Source: Mycosarcoma maydis
Lineage: Eukaryota > Basidiomycota > Ustilaginomycetes > Ustilaginales
Length of the DNA: 64,000 nt
Direction of reading: 5' to 3'
NCBI RefSeq assembly: GCF_000328475.2
Contig: NC_026492.1
Span: forward strand, 496,001 to 560,000
In this document: positions 27,801-36,216 of the stretch, piece by piece
How the letters are laid out: the number at the start of each line of letters is the position of its first letter
Position numbering within the stretch: position 1 is the stretch's first letter
Made by a program: the position numbers and the translations under genes
The notes under the pieces: model-generated
What the model was told of the DNA's origin: nothing
The model's input: only the letters and a program-made list of their open reading frames with translations
Database searches by the model: none

Positions 27801-30210
27801 CCGGCTGTGGTGTCGCGGGCTTGACATCGACCATGATCAGATCATCGTCTGCTTCTGCTGCTCCAGCATCTGTGACGGCAGCAGGCATTGAGACAGTCGG
27901 CTTCTCAGTAGCTGTCGTAGCGGCTGGCACATCGGCGACAGCCTTTCCCTTCTTGGGACTGGTGGATGCGGGGCGGGAAGTAGCATCGGCCCGAGCCTTG
28001 GCGGCTTTGGCACGTTTGGCCGCATCGAGAGCTTCAATGCCAATGGGGGTGCCCACCTTGAGTGTAGGCTCCTCGTTGGTGACTGGTTCACCTCTCTTCC
28101 TCTTGCGCCCAGCAATGCCTGCGCCCAAGGCCCAAGTAGGTGTAGGCGAGCCCTTCTTGACGGCAGTTGTGTCTGCTCCTTCACTTCCTGAAGGCTGTGC
28201 CGTCTCTTTCGCAATCTTTGCCTTGCCAGCTTTGGCACTCTTAGTGCTCTTCTGACCCTTGGCACCTTTTGCTGGGTGCTTTCCAGATACGCCTGCATGA
28301 GCATTGCTAGGTGGCCGCGGAATGGTCTGTTCGCCGTCGCTACTCTGTTCCCCGACGCTAGGGGTGCCGAGACTGTCGCTGTCCTCCCCATCAGGGCGAG
28401 TTTGAGGTAGGGGACCTTTGGTGGGCATCTTTCCACGACCTGCTCCTTTACCCTTGCCCTTGCCCTTACCCTTGCCTGCCGCTCTGTTGGCGAGGGCAGC
28501 CGCGGTCGTCTTGGCAGAAATCTTTGCTTTGCTCTGTGCTCTGCCCTTAGCTTCATCCTGGAAGACTTCCGTAGACTCGTCAAAGGCAGACTCATGTGCA
28601 GTGACCGCTTTGCCTACTTTGGACTTTGGCTTGAGCACGAGCCTTCGTTTGGGTGGATCAAGTTTGCCCCTACCAGCAGCTACTGATGATCTTCTACGGC
28701 CGGCGATAGTGGCGCTGGCAGCTTGCGTCGTATCGTAGCTGACTAGCTCGTTGTCGTCATAAGCGTCATCGCCATCTTGATCGCTCGAAACCGAACTAGC
28801 AGAGCTGTGTGGTTCCTCTCCAGCATTCTGTTTATCGTCATGATCCTCTTGGTCATTGTCGTCGTCTTCTGCTTGACCTTCACTGCTGAGATCGGAAAGC
28901 GAGTCGGACTCGGAATGGTGTGCTCGCTGACTGTCGCCGTCGACGCTGTAGGCGGCTTCACCGGGAGGCGGTGGGAGCACAAAGTAGAATACACGTTCTG
29001 CGATCTGGATCTTGGTGCGTTTGCCAAGCACAACGATGCCTCCCCTTTCAACCCAGACATCGTCGACGAAAGCTCCATTGCGGCCGACGACCATCAGTAC
29101 GAACTGACCTTCGCCTTGATCCGGATCTATGCCTGGTCCTACACCGCTGTGCGATGCCAAACTGTAGGGGTCCTGAGCGGTCGCGTCCACGTCAGATAGA
29201 TGCGAGCCGTTGACACGGTTGAGGGCGGTGGGTGATGTGATGCGATAAGGTGCAGCGCCATTGCCGCTCGAGACGCGACTGTGCGTTGGAGTGCCATTAA
29301 GAAAGACCGAATTGGGAGGATGGATGGGGCCGGTATAGTAGAAAATCCGTGCGTGCAGCCTCGAGATTGATTTGAGAGGACCAAGGTCGACGTCAACGTC
29401 GCCTTCGGTCTTGGACTCGGAGGTGATGTGCGCCTGCAAGAGACCCGAAGCGGCGTTGGGCAGTTGTGGCGGCTGCGCGCCTGCAGGCTGATTGGGCTGT
29501 AATTGGCCAGGTCGACGTCCTATGGTGACATCGAGGGTCTGTATGTAGTAAGAAAAGCCTGGAAACTCGAGCTTGGCATAGGCTTGGATAGGACCTTGGT
29601 CCTGGTCCTCATCTTCGGGTTCAAGGTCGTCGAAAGCTTCGTCATCCCAGTTCATGTCCTGATGTGTGAGTGCCTCATTGAGATCGACAGCACTCTGGAA
29701 GGCCTGCTGTGCAGCGTCAAAGGCGGGGTCGACGGACGCAAGTGCGGCAGAGGAAGGGTCAAGCATAAGACCGTCGTACGCATTGATGAGTTGATCCGAA
29801 CTCGCATTTTGAGCAGCGAGATTGGAAAGATGTGACAAGAGACCGTTGCCCTCTGCTAGCGACGCCAGAAGCTTTGCGTCTTCCTCGTTGAGCCCAGCAG
29901 CTGCTGCCTGCAGTGATGCTGGCATAGATGGAGGTATTGAGGCATCTGTATTTGATGCAATTGGGAGGCTCATGGAAGGGCTGCTGACCAGATTCGGCAT
30001 TTGAGCCTGATCAATCGCAGAGGCAGCATCTGCACTCATCCCACTGCCCTCGGGCACTGAGATGGAAATAGGAGCTGCCGAAACTGGAGTGCTATCGAGC
30101 GTATGCGCCGAGGTGGATGCTATTGGATTTGGGTTCTCTATGCCCGGTGGTGAAGCTCGGCGTGTGGGCGACGAGGGCTGCGTTGGCGCAGCCGACTGTG
30201 TACCAGCCAT
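24835..30210 (-). CDS. FHA and forkhead transcription factor, Fhl1-like
   Basis: 1791-aa regulator with an N-terminal FHA domain (about residues 205-415) and a forkhead DNA-binding domain (about 1095-1185). FHA features are the YAKLEFPGFSYYIQTLDVTIGRRPG start, the SRLHARIFY motif, VVGRNGAFVDDVWV and a split by low-complexity sequence. The forkhead shows KLTLQDVYEWIANRW and WQSSVRYAISSSRCFTRIPR. This FHA-plus-forkhead architecture is that of yeast Fhl1, which controls ribosomal protein genes, so a similar role is inferred. Long Ala/Ser/Thr/Pro-rich disorder makes up the rest, with basic GKGKGKGKG tracts. ATG 30210 is used because the frame upstream begins only with TTG. At nearly 1800 residues it is about twice the length of yeast Fhl1. 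Confidence 0.88.
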   Translation of the reverse strand: MAGTQSAAPTQPSSPTRRASPPGIENPNPIASTSAHTLDSTPVSAAPISISVPEGSGMSADAASAIDQAQMPNLVSSPSMSLPIASNTDASIPPSMPASLQAAAAGLNEEDAKLLASLAEGNGLLSHLSNLAAQNASSDQLINAYDGLMLDPSSAALASVDPAFDAAQQAFQSAVDLNEALTHQDMNWDDEAFDDLEPEDEDQDQGPIQAYAKLEFPGFSYYIQTLDVTIGRRPGQLQPNQPAGAQPPQLPNAASGLLQAHITSESKTEGDVDVDLGPLKSISRLHARIFYYTGPIHPPNSVFLNGTPTHSRVSSGNGAAPYRITSPTALNRVNGSHLSDVDATAQDPYSLASHSGVGPGIDPDQGEGQFVLMVVGRNGAFVDDVWVERGGIVVLGKRTKIQIAERVFYFVLPPPPGEAAYSVDGDSQRAHHSESDSLSDLSSEGQAEDDDNDQEDHDDKQNAGEEPHSSASSVSSDQDGDDAYDDNELVSYDTTQAASATIAGRRRSSVAAGRGKLDPPKRRLVLKPKSKVGKAVTAHESAFDESTEVFQDEAKGRAQSKAKISAKTTAAALANRAAGKGKGKGKGKGAGRGKMPTKGPLPQTRPDGEDSDSLGTPSVGEQSSDGEQTIPRPPSNAHAGVSGKHPAKGAKGQKSTKSAKAGKAKIAKETAQPSGSEGADTTAVKKGSPTPTWALGAGIAGRKRKRGEPVTNEEPTLKVGTPIGIEALDAAKRAKAAKARADATSRPASTSPKKGKAVADVPAATTATEKPTVSMPAAVTDAGAAEADDDLIMVDVKPATPQPATSAATSSSKVDPTMAPSKATAVPTASDSISAIAPAPTATPALTATSVATAATAAPSDTVQKGDDKAVPASATSAKAKPAKPKTKKKKGAAAEDQPTPSGAASSSMPMGSFPRAYSSQTLPPAPGPIDPSSVSAASAIIAAASAVSGSMPGYGLPPAPPLPYTVGQMPSSLPLIPSVASGRGGSGGSGVAGANTTPYASISTSTTTPLPAPPTSTPAPSPTAASGSDPSTYPTTASIIASAASLANAKAKESQKAAASASDGSASSITTPAPIQSATPTLAAPIAKPPPGPEDKPDLSNVELISQALRSDLCAKRGGKLTLQDVYEWIANRWIWFKRNGRHTGRDWQSSVRYAISSSRCFTRIPRRPGDPGKGIFYTMSDSKLAEQHRVNLAKQKEEAAKAASAAPTAVVSNGGAAGKSDSGSAPATPVPLTPGTVAGIAGATAAPINPTSAARAAKAAGAEGTAGTAGAAGASAAAGTPGSLPAIRIPLIIGTPPSSAVAATSEKPKAAPGTIESLLETPPIVHHDGKLYLSPQVFGHLNAGQLAQIEGLGAQQALQVLQAYLVTHLKERMRQQQMAAQKKDTNSAPAKASPNVTAANGKPTVATSKSVSASSPVPDASLSNVQAGIAANGTASPVKPAMPANSAGTTTAAVPVTTSLTNAPGSAVSLQSTAMLSKPVLPEPNKPSISTSSQNAVVGANAKALSTEPFATTPTPSAKSAPVADSLAAGSLGATSSSAPSIATAKTSVLPSTPLRTSVPVESAAAEIVPPISATASAPATSHSASPTKPSVTVPAVSSTTTQKVASTVKPMTPDPPASVSTAGSGASKSVSSGAAPAPAAAGTSSTLGSSSVSSTPAPVAGSGSGSTGTDSDDPLSALSALAAHPEAAALIALLRKQQENGASGGKQLARLTPGQLQLLQMANKLAAQQGKKGTSGKKKKKTGSGSGIGIGTGSGTGAREGTATPGPSGQESSPAPVGPSPSPGPKAG
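26377..26439 (-). repeat. 9-bp Ala/Gly/Thr-coding minisatellite in the FHL1-like gene
   Basis: About six GCTCCTGCT-type units (with GTTCCTGCT variants) encode an Ala/Gly/Thr/Glu run in the disordered region after the forkhead domain. This kind of in-frame slippage repeat may vary in length between strains. Confidence 0.6.
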
Positions 30211-30756
30211 GATTCGAGCAGCGATCGGGGCAGGGTTTTGAGTTGCTCCGGTCAAGGGCAAATGCTGGTGACGAGACGCATGAGTGGATACGAGACGAAT
30301 GATGCTGCTTGGTGATGGATGGATGGCAGGTGGGTGATGAGATGAAGGATGCAGCGGGGCAGCGGGGCAGACTAGGTTGAAAACGCCACGCCGTTAAATA
30401 GCCGTTTTCCGAACGCTATCGTCCGTGTTGCTTGTTCAAGTTGCTTCTTCAACAGGGAGGATGATACTCGGACCTATGCTGAAGATGAGAGCTGGCACGT
30501 ATCAACGATGAGGGTCGTGGTTAACGTGAATTTGCGTGGCGACAAGTTGGCTAACGGATTCGTGCCGATGTTCGTCGTAATACCACCAAAGGATCCGCCG
30601 TGATCAGAAGCGAAACACACGACCCGATCTGATGTGATGTGATGCAATGCAATGAGACGCGCGCTGGCGTAGTTGGGTGTAGTGGCGGTTGTGATCAGAG
30701 ATCGAGGTGGGGGTTTTTGCGTCTTGAATTCGATGATGGTGTCGACAGTCATCCCG

Positions 30757-30867
30757 ACCAATCGTGAATCACAATGTGGATAAATCTGCAACTTTCCGTG
30801 ATTTTAATACTCGTGATCCACGAATCGTGAATTCCACTCACGACTCACAACTCACAACTCGTGACTG
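30757..30867. repeat. Degenerate heptamer repeats
   Basis: Copies in both orientations: AATCGTGAATCAC near 30761, CGTGATCCACGAATCGTGAATTCC near 30813-30835, and CTCACAA-type heptamers near 30838-30860. Same family as the array at 6352. Confidence 0.75.
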
Positions 30868-30880
30868 AGGCTCAAAAACA

Positions 30881-30891
30881 GGGTTAGGGTT
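30881..30891. promoter_or_regulatory. Telobox-like GGGTTAGGGTT
   Basis: Nearly two TTAGGG units in a non-telomeric position, 670 bp upstream of the FHL1-like gene and adjacent to a heptamer cluster. Teloboxes bind Tbf1/Teb1-like factors in promoters of ribosome-related genes in other fungi. Function here is inference. Confidence 0.4.
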
Positions 30892-31789
30892 CGCTGTGCC
30901 TGTTGCTCCGCACGCAGCGAGCTGTCGTCCATTTCCGATTTCCATCCTTGTTTCTTTTTCTTTTTTGTTTCGAGTTTTTCTCTTTTTAGGACACACAAAC
31001 TAAACAGCCATGTCGCGTCGTCAAGTCACTCCACGCTTCGTGCTTCGCCGCCTGATGATAGTACAGATTTGTGAGTGAAACAAAATCAAACAATGAGAAC
31101 TTTGGCACCCGCGCCGCAACAACCGTCAACGTTGCTTGCTCCTCGTAGTTACCTCACGCCTTACGGACCAGCGTGAAGCTTTTTTCTCGTTACTTCACGC
31201 TTTCATCGTTATGCCGGAAAAAAATGAGGCAGCCATAATCGAGAAGAAAATCTTTTCGCCTCCACTCACGACTCGCCAAAGACAGAAGAAAAGAACAGCA
31301 ACAGTCACGAGTAACATCGTAAACGTTGGACCGTCACAGCCGTCTCTGTAAAAATGTCAGAGGGAATGCAGCTGCTCTTACGCCACGGTGACCTGGTTTA
31401 AAGCCTCGTGCCTTTCTTGAACTCTCCCAGCAGAGACTGACGAGCGAACAGACGAATCACTGAATGCGCGAAAAGGTGGGCGGATACATGATTGGTTGCA
31501 CGCTGACCAAGTGTATGCGTGACTACACCCTGAATCACCATATTCACGATGCACGATTGTTAATGAAGAGAGACCAAAAAAAAAAGAGTTTGATTCACTC
31601 GTGACTCTGTCGAGATGTTTTCCTCATCACCAACCAGATCCGTCCAGGCGGACAGCATATCCACGTCAAAGTTGCAATCAGGATCTCGTCGATCGCAGAA
31701 CGCATTCGGGGTTGTAAATACGGCGTAAAGGCACTGCTATCAGCAATGCGTCTGTCATAGCAGCTTTGGCCCACTTGTCTCTCAACGGA

Positions 31790-33928
31790 ATGGCTCGCAG
31801 TAGGGTCAAGCTAGACCTTGGCCCTCACGGCAAGGTTCTGGCCTCGGTGCAGGGATATGACGATGCCAAAGCGGTGGCTGCAAGTCGCCTCAACGTTGAT
31901 CAAAGCAGCGTGCAGCTCTTTGTGAGCGACGGCCAAGACCTCTGGGAGTTGCACCCGTCTGCGTTTCAGGACGTTCTTGCCGATGATGGTATTATTGTTG
32001 CCAAGGCGGTTTTGCGACCGCCGATCAATCTCTCAGCATCAGCAGCAGAAGTAGCAGAAGTAGCCGCAGCAGAGGCAGCGCTGACCCCCTTGTCGCCCTC
32101 ACCAGTCATCCCAAAACCAGACGTATCCCACACCCACTCTACCGTCTCGCTAGTATCTTCGCCCGTTCGTCCCAATACAGCTGCACCAGCTGCACCAGCT
32201 GCAGCAACTGCAGCGACACAATCAACAGCAGAAGCTCGCCCGAATATGACTAGCGCTCTTTCGATGCCATATTCTCGTCCAGCTCGCCGACGATCAGACA
32301 GCACGGCGACCACCGACACTACCAGCAGCAACTCGAGCTCGTCTTCCTCCTCCACTTCTTCGGCAGGCAGTTCCTCCTCCTCTTCCTCCTCTTCCTCCTC
32401 CTCCTCCTCCTCCTCATCTTCAGACAGGCGATCCGAATCAGTTCAGGATGTCACGGCATCTTCGGCAATTGTGCGTACCTTCACAGGCCCTAATGGGCTT
32501 CCGGTCTCGTCCAAGGAACGCTGGGATCCCAAAACGCATCGACTCATGTTTGAGAAACTCAGCGAGATCATCAGCTCAGAAACCATCTACTACACTCGCA
32601 AGTACACTGAGGAGCGATTCCGAATCTTCCAGCTGCTCATCGACCAATATGGCGATTCGGGTACTAAGGGCAACTTTTTGCGTGGCAGGACGGCCGCCGC
32701 GTTGATCTCACGCGTTTCGGGTGTTCTGCGCACTGCGAGGGAACGAGGCGAGAAGATCAAACAGCCCTTCAAATTTTTCTTTCCCAACAAGAAAGGCGAC
32801 GAGGCGGCTTCTGGATCGGCCAAACCGTCTACGACAACAGTCGCTGCTGTTCCACGAAATCGACCAGACAAGCCGGAATTGCTGGCGAGGAGGACAGCCG
32901 CCGACCATGGCGCAGCTGCCGCACCACCACCAATAACACCGACCTCGTCCGCTTCGACATCACTTGTCGTATCTCATGGACAGCAGCTGGATGGACTCGC
33001 TGGTCATACTCCTGGAGTAGAATGGGCACATGGGCAAGGAAAACGCAAGGGCAAGGGCAAGGGCAGGCAGCCCACGCAGACGACTACGAACGGCCAAGTG
33101 CATCCACCTCGAATCCAGCAAAGTTCCACCAATGCTGCTCTCCGCCCTGGCACAACATTAAATTCGCCGAAAGGCGCAAAAAGGCCTGCTAACGGTAACG
33201 GTACCAGCGCGCCTCCGGCGCAGAAGAAAAAGACGCACGAAAGGCAACCTGATCCACATCATTCTCGACGTACCGGGTCGCATCCAGCAGCATCGTCGAT
33301 CCGCAGAGGCCGACGCACATCACCTCGGTGTGAAGTTGATAACGATTCGCGGTATTCACAGCGCACAGATAGACCACCACGACCAGAATGGGATACCTGG
33401 ATTCGTAGCCGAGACGGGCCGCTGCGCAGCGAGACGGCTGCGAACGGTCGGGATGATGGTGGTAGCAAACGAGCTGATCTACCTCCGACAGTACCCTTGA
33501 CGAGACAGCCAGGCTGGATCGACGGCACGGACGATGGCGATCATGCGCTCTTCAGGGCAGAGACTCGATCGCCGCTGCACCAACCGCATCGAAGCACTTC
33601 AACGGGCGTCGACTCGACACCTGCGCAAGCGCTGAGCAGTCCAACGCCGCGAAGAAATGCGGTGGAACGGGCGTTAGAACAACTCGTACAAACCGGATAT
33701 GATCCATCTAGCCCACCCGAGAGTTTAAGAATGGGCCATCGACGTTCGGCTAGTCCGCATCGGGAGTGGCATCGAAACTCGAAAAACGAATCGATCGATA
33801 CAAAAACACCCGATCCGCGCCCAACGCCACGATCCAGCCAGCGTCAGTCGGAAGAAGGCCGCAACAATGTGAGGAGCTGGCCGATAGGCTATGTAGCGCC
33901 ACCTAGTACTCCCCCACGTGCCGAATGA
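31790..33928 (+). CDS. Uncharacterised protein with Ubl/PB1-like N-terminus
   Basis: 712-aa protein that I do not recognise. Residues 1-72 could form a small ubiquitin-like or PB1-like fold (VKLDLGPHGKVLASVQGYDD, then QLFVSDGQDLWELHPSAF). A serine run (about 185-212) follows, encoded by a TCC-type microsatellite. A well-ordered block at about 235-335 (WDPKTHRLMFEKLSEIISSE, then YTEERFRIFQLLIDQYGDSG and RTAAALISRVSGVLRTARER) is helical and may be the functional domain. The remainder is basic, Pro/Arg/Ser-rich and probably disordered. ATG 31790 is the first ATG in the frame; a stop lies at 31715-31717, and an upstream exon is not excluded. Confidence 0.65.
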   Translation: MARSRVKLDLGPHGKVLASVQGYDDAKAVAASRLNVDQSSVQLFVSDGQDLWELHPSAFQDVLADDGIIVAKAVLRPPINLSASAAEVAEVAAAEAALTPLSPSPVIPKPDVSHTHSTVSLVSSPVRPNTAAPAAPAAATAATQSTAEARPNMTSALSMPYSRPARRRSDSTATTDTTSSNSSSSSSSTSSAGSSSSSSSSSSSSSSSSSSDRRSESVQDVTASSAIVRTFTGPNGLPVSSKERWDPKTHRLMFEKLSEIISSETIYYTRKYTEERFRIFQLLIDQYGDSGTKGNFLRGRTAAALISRVSGVLRTARERGEKIKQPFKFFFPNKKGDEAASGSAKPSTTTVAAVPRNRPDKPELLARRTAADHGAAAAPPPITPTSSASTSLVVSHGQQLDGLAGHTPGVEWAHGQGKRKGKGKGRQPTQTTTNGQVHPPRIQQSSTNAALRPGTTLNSPKGAKRPANGNGTSAPPAQKKKTHERQPDPHHSRRTGSHPAASSIRRGRRTSPRCEVDNDSRYSQRTDRPPRPEWDTWIRSRDGPLRSETAANGRDDGGSKRADLPPTVPLTRQPGWIDGTDDGDHALFRAETRSPLHQPHRSTSTGVDSTPAQALSSPTPRRNAVERALEQLVQTGYDPSSPPESLRMGHRRSASPHREWHRNSKNESIDTKTPDPRPTPRSSQRQSEEGRNNVRSWPIGYVAPPSTPPRAE
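32338..32424 (+). repeat. TCC-type microsatellite encoding poly-Ser
   Basis: TCC/TCT triplets encode a near-pure serine run of about 28 residues inside the orphan gene. The trinucleotide period keeps frame, so length changes would be tolerated. Confidence 0.9.
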
Positions 33929-36216
33929 AGAGACCAGCTGTCCTTCACGGATCGTCTCATCGCAAGTGGAAAAGTAGCTCTTTCTGCTTCGCTTATGCAA
34001 AGCTCGATGCTGTCAGTGAGATGCTTTTCATTGTTTGTCATTGCCGCATGTATGCGTGACGATCGTTGTAGTGGAGCCCTCACCGTCGCTTCTCCACTGT
34101 TCAGATTAAGTTAGTGATTGGCTGACGCGTACAGCAGCCCAAGGTACCGAGGAGCTTTTTCGGAACCAAGATCCCGAACCATCCCATTTTTTCCGCAATC
34201 ACGAATCGTGAATACGCGTCACGCTGGTCCTCCCGACGAGTGTCCTGCTTACCGGTCTTGCGACCGTTTGAGCCGATGCGTTACTGTCTTCATATCAGAG
34301 CCAGTTGTCCATAAATCGATTGATTCACTGTGTTGTACCATGCGTGTTGCATCCCGGTGGGCCTAGCACAAGAACGATGTACAGCATCAGCGGATATGAT
34401 TGGACCACGAATGGGTGATCTTTCTTGTATGGTAGCCGACGTGCGAATATTCACGATTGTGACAATCCAACTTTTAGTCACCGCAGATTCGAGACTCGTG
34501 ACTGATATCACAGAATCTTGGTGAACACCACGATCCGATCGGTTGCGAAAGCCAACATGCTTGGCGATCATACAATGGCACATTGCGCTGTGCGACGTCT
34601 AGCTTTTTGCGAGATGGTGTCGCGAGCTGATGTCCGCGTAGATCGCATGACGAAACCAAGCTCTGCAGCATCGGCAGCTGAACAAGCCGAAACTACAATC
34701 GTGAATCAGAGACTGATACAAGTGTACCTGTGCTGCTGAATTCACGATTGGGCAGTCCTTTGCAAAGGAGCCTATTGGCTCGATCCGGAAGGACATCTTT
34801 AGCACCGCGTTCCTGCGTCTCTGCGTTTCTGCGGTGACCTGGCGCACTCTTGACTGTTGTACAGAGACATTCCGACGTTTCTAGTTAGTTCGACCTGGCT
34901 CACTGTCTTCATCCGCATCATCTCGGAGATAGCAGGCGGCTGTTGGCAAAACACGTCGAGAGCATGAAAAGGCTCGGTTGCATCTCAACGCAGACTCCTC
35001 CCTCCACATCCGTTGCAAGAAACAACCGTCCTGAGTCACAGAGGAACATGTAAAATTTGAAAAAGAAAAAAAAATGGAATGGAAGAAATGTGCGATCCCG
35101 CGATCCCGCGGTCCGTGGAGCGTTGGCTTTGACGGTAGCAGCAGGCAGACAAACGACGAAGCACGAATGCCAGACAAATCGTGAATTGGTGAAGGTAGAG
35201 TAGCACTTCAAGTAACTAACTTAGTCAACTTCAGTAATCGGTAAGAACGACCTGTCAGAAAAATCTGCCAAAGCGATGATGCCACCCTGCGTCAACCTTT
35301 TTATTTATTTATTTATTTATTTATTTAATTTTTGTTTCTGGGGAATACCAATCTGTCCGGCTAAGCATCTGCTCAGCGCTTTGAAAGGCATCCATCCGTT
35401 TCTTTTTCTTATGGGCATCCATGATTTCATGCTCTTTTGTACCGGCACACGGGCTAGCAAGGAGGGGGAAAGCGAGACACACTTAAGGAGCTCTCGCAGT
35501 CGTGAGTGTCTGTGGAATCACGTTTGTGCCTTTCACTCGGAGCGAGTCTGTGAAACAAGATCGTCTTGAGTTATGTCGATTCGCGATTCTCGTGGTTTGC
35601 CGCTGGCTCCAACCACATTCGGAGAAAAGAGCGAGTGAGGACCGGAAAGGAAAGTAGTGGAAAAAGAGAAGCACAGGACCTTGGCATGAGGTTCGAGCTT
35701 TGGGTCTCGATCTGCTTCGGCTATCCTTCTGTGATACTCAGCCAAAAGGTGATCAACTGTAAAATGGAAAGGTATATGGGAGCTAGACCGTGATACTCCG
35801 TCATCACCACGGAGATTTGGTTCCGACCCGAAGAGTCTTGGTTTCGACTCTATAAGGAGCCTTCCTACTTCCGCTTGCTCGTTGGGTTCCATCCATTTCC
35901 ATCCTCCTTGGTATTTGGTATCGGCGCTCGCCAGGTTTCTTCCCGACCACATCAGCTTCTAGCGACTTGTGCCTCCTCTGCCGTAGGTGTATCCTGCATC
36001 CCCTTCACCTGCCATATACGGGCTTGCCGAACGAATCAGAGTACCTACCGTCCGAGCTCAGTTGGGTGCACCACTACTTCCGGAAGCTCGCCGATACGAA
36101 ACAGTCAAAGGCATCTTTGCATACGACATCACCTTGTCCCGTCGGAAGATCCGACGCACTCCTTTCGGCATCCGCTTCGTCTTTGCTTGACAGATAACGC
36201 GAAGCAGTCACACACG
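33929..36216. other. Long intergenic region, orphan gene to YTP1-like gene
   Basis: 2.29 kb, the longest gap in the window, with no supportable gene on either strand. It contains single heptamer copies (34196-34212 and 34446-34505), the TTTA microsatellite at 35298 and a TATA-like CTCTATAAGG near 35848 that may serve the YTP1-like gene. The frame of that gene extends upstream to 35875 without an ATG. Confidence 0.55.
35298..35327. repeat. (TTTA)7 microsatellite
   Basis: About seven TTTA units in the long gap between the orphan gene and the YTP1-like gene. Confidence 0.95.

Larger units (their letters stand above)
30211..31789. other. Divergent intergenic region, FHL1-like gene to orphan gene
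   Basis: 1.58 kb without a supportable gene. It holds heptamer repeats (30757-30867 and 31521-31561), a telobox-like GGGTTAGGGTT at 30881-30891, T-rich tracts at 30950-30990 and an A-run near 31577. A tiny frame ATG CGT CTG TCA TAG (31746-31760) lies just before the next gene and might act as a uORF. Confidence 0.6.

Noticed and set aside
30881..30891. True chromosome end or interstitial telomere
   Set aside because: Fewer than two full units, flanked by ordinary genes on both sides.
35875..36216. N-terminal extension of the YTP1-like protein
   Set aside because: The extension contains no ATG; the signal peptide begins at ATG 36217, so the upstream part is leader.
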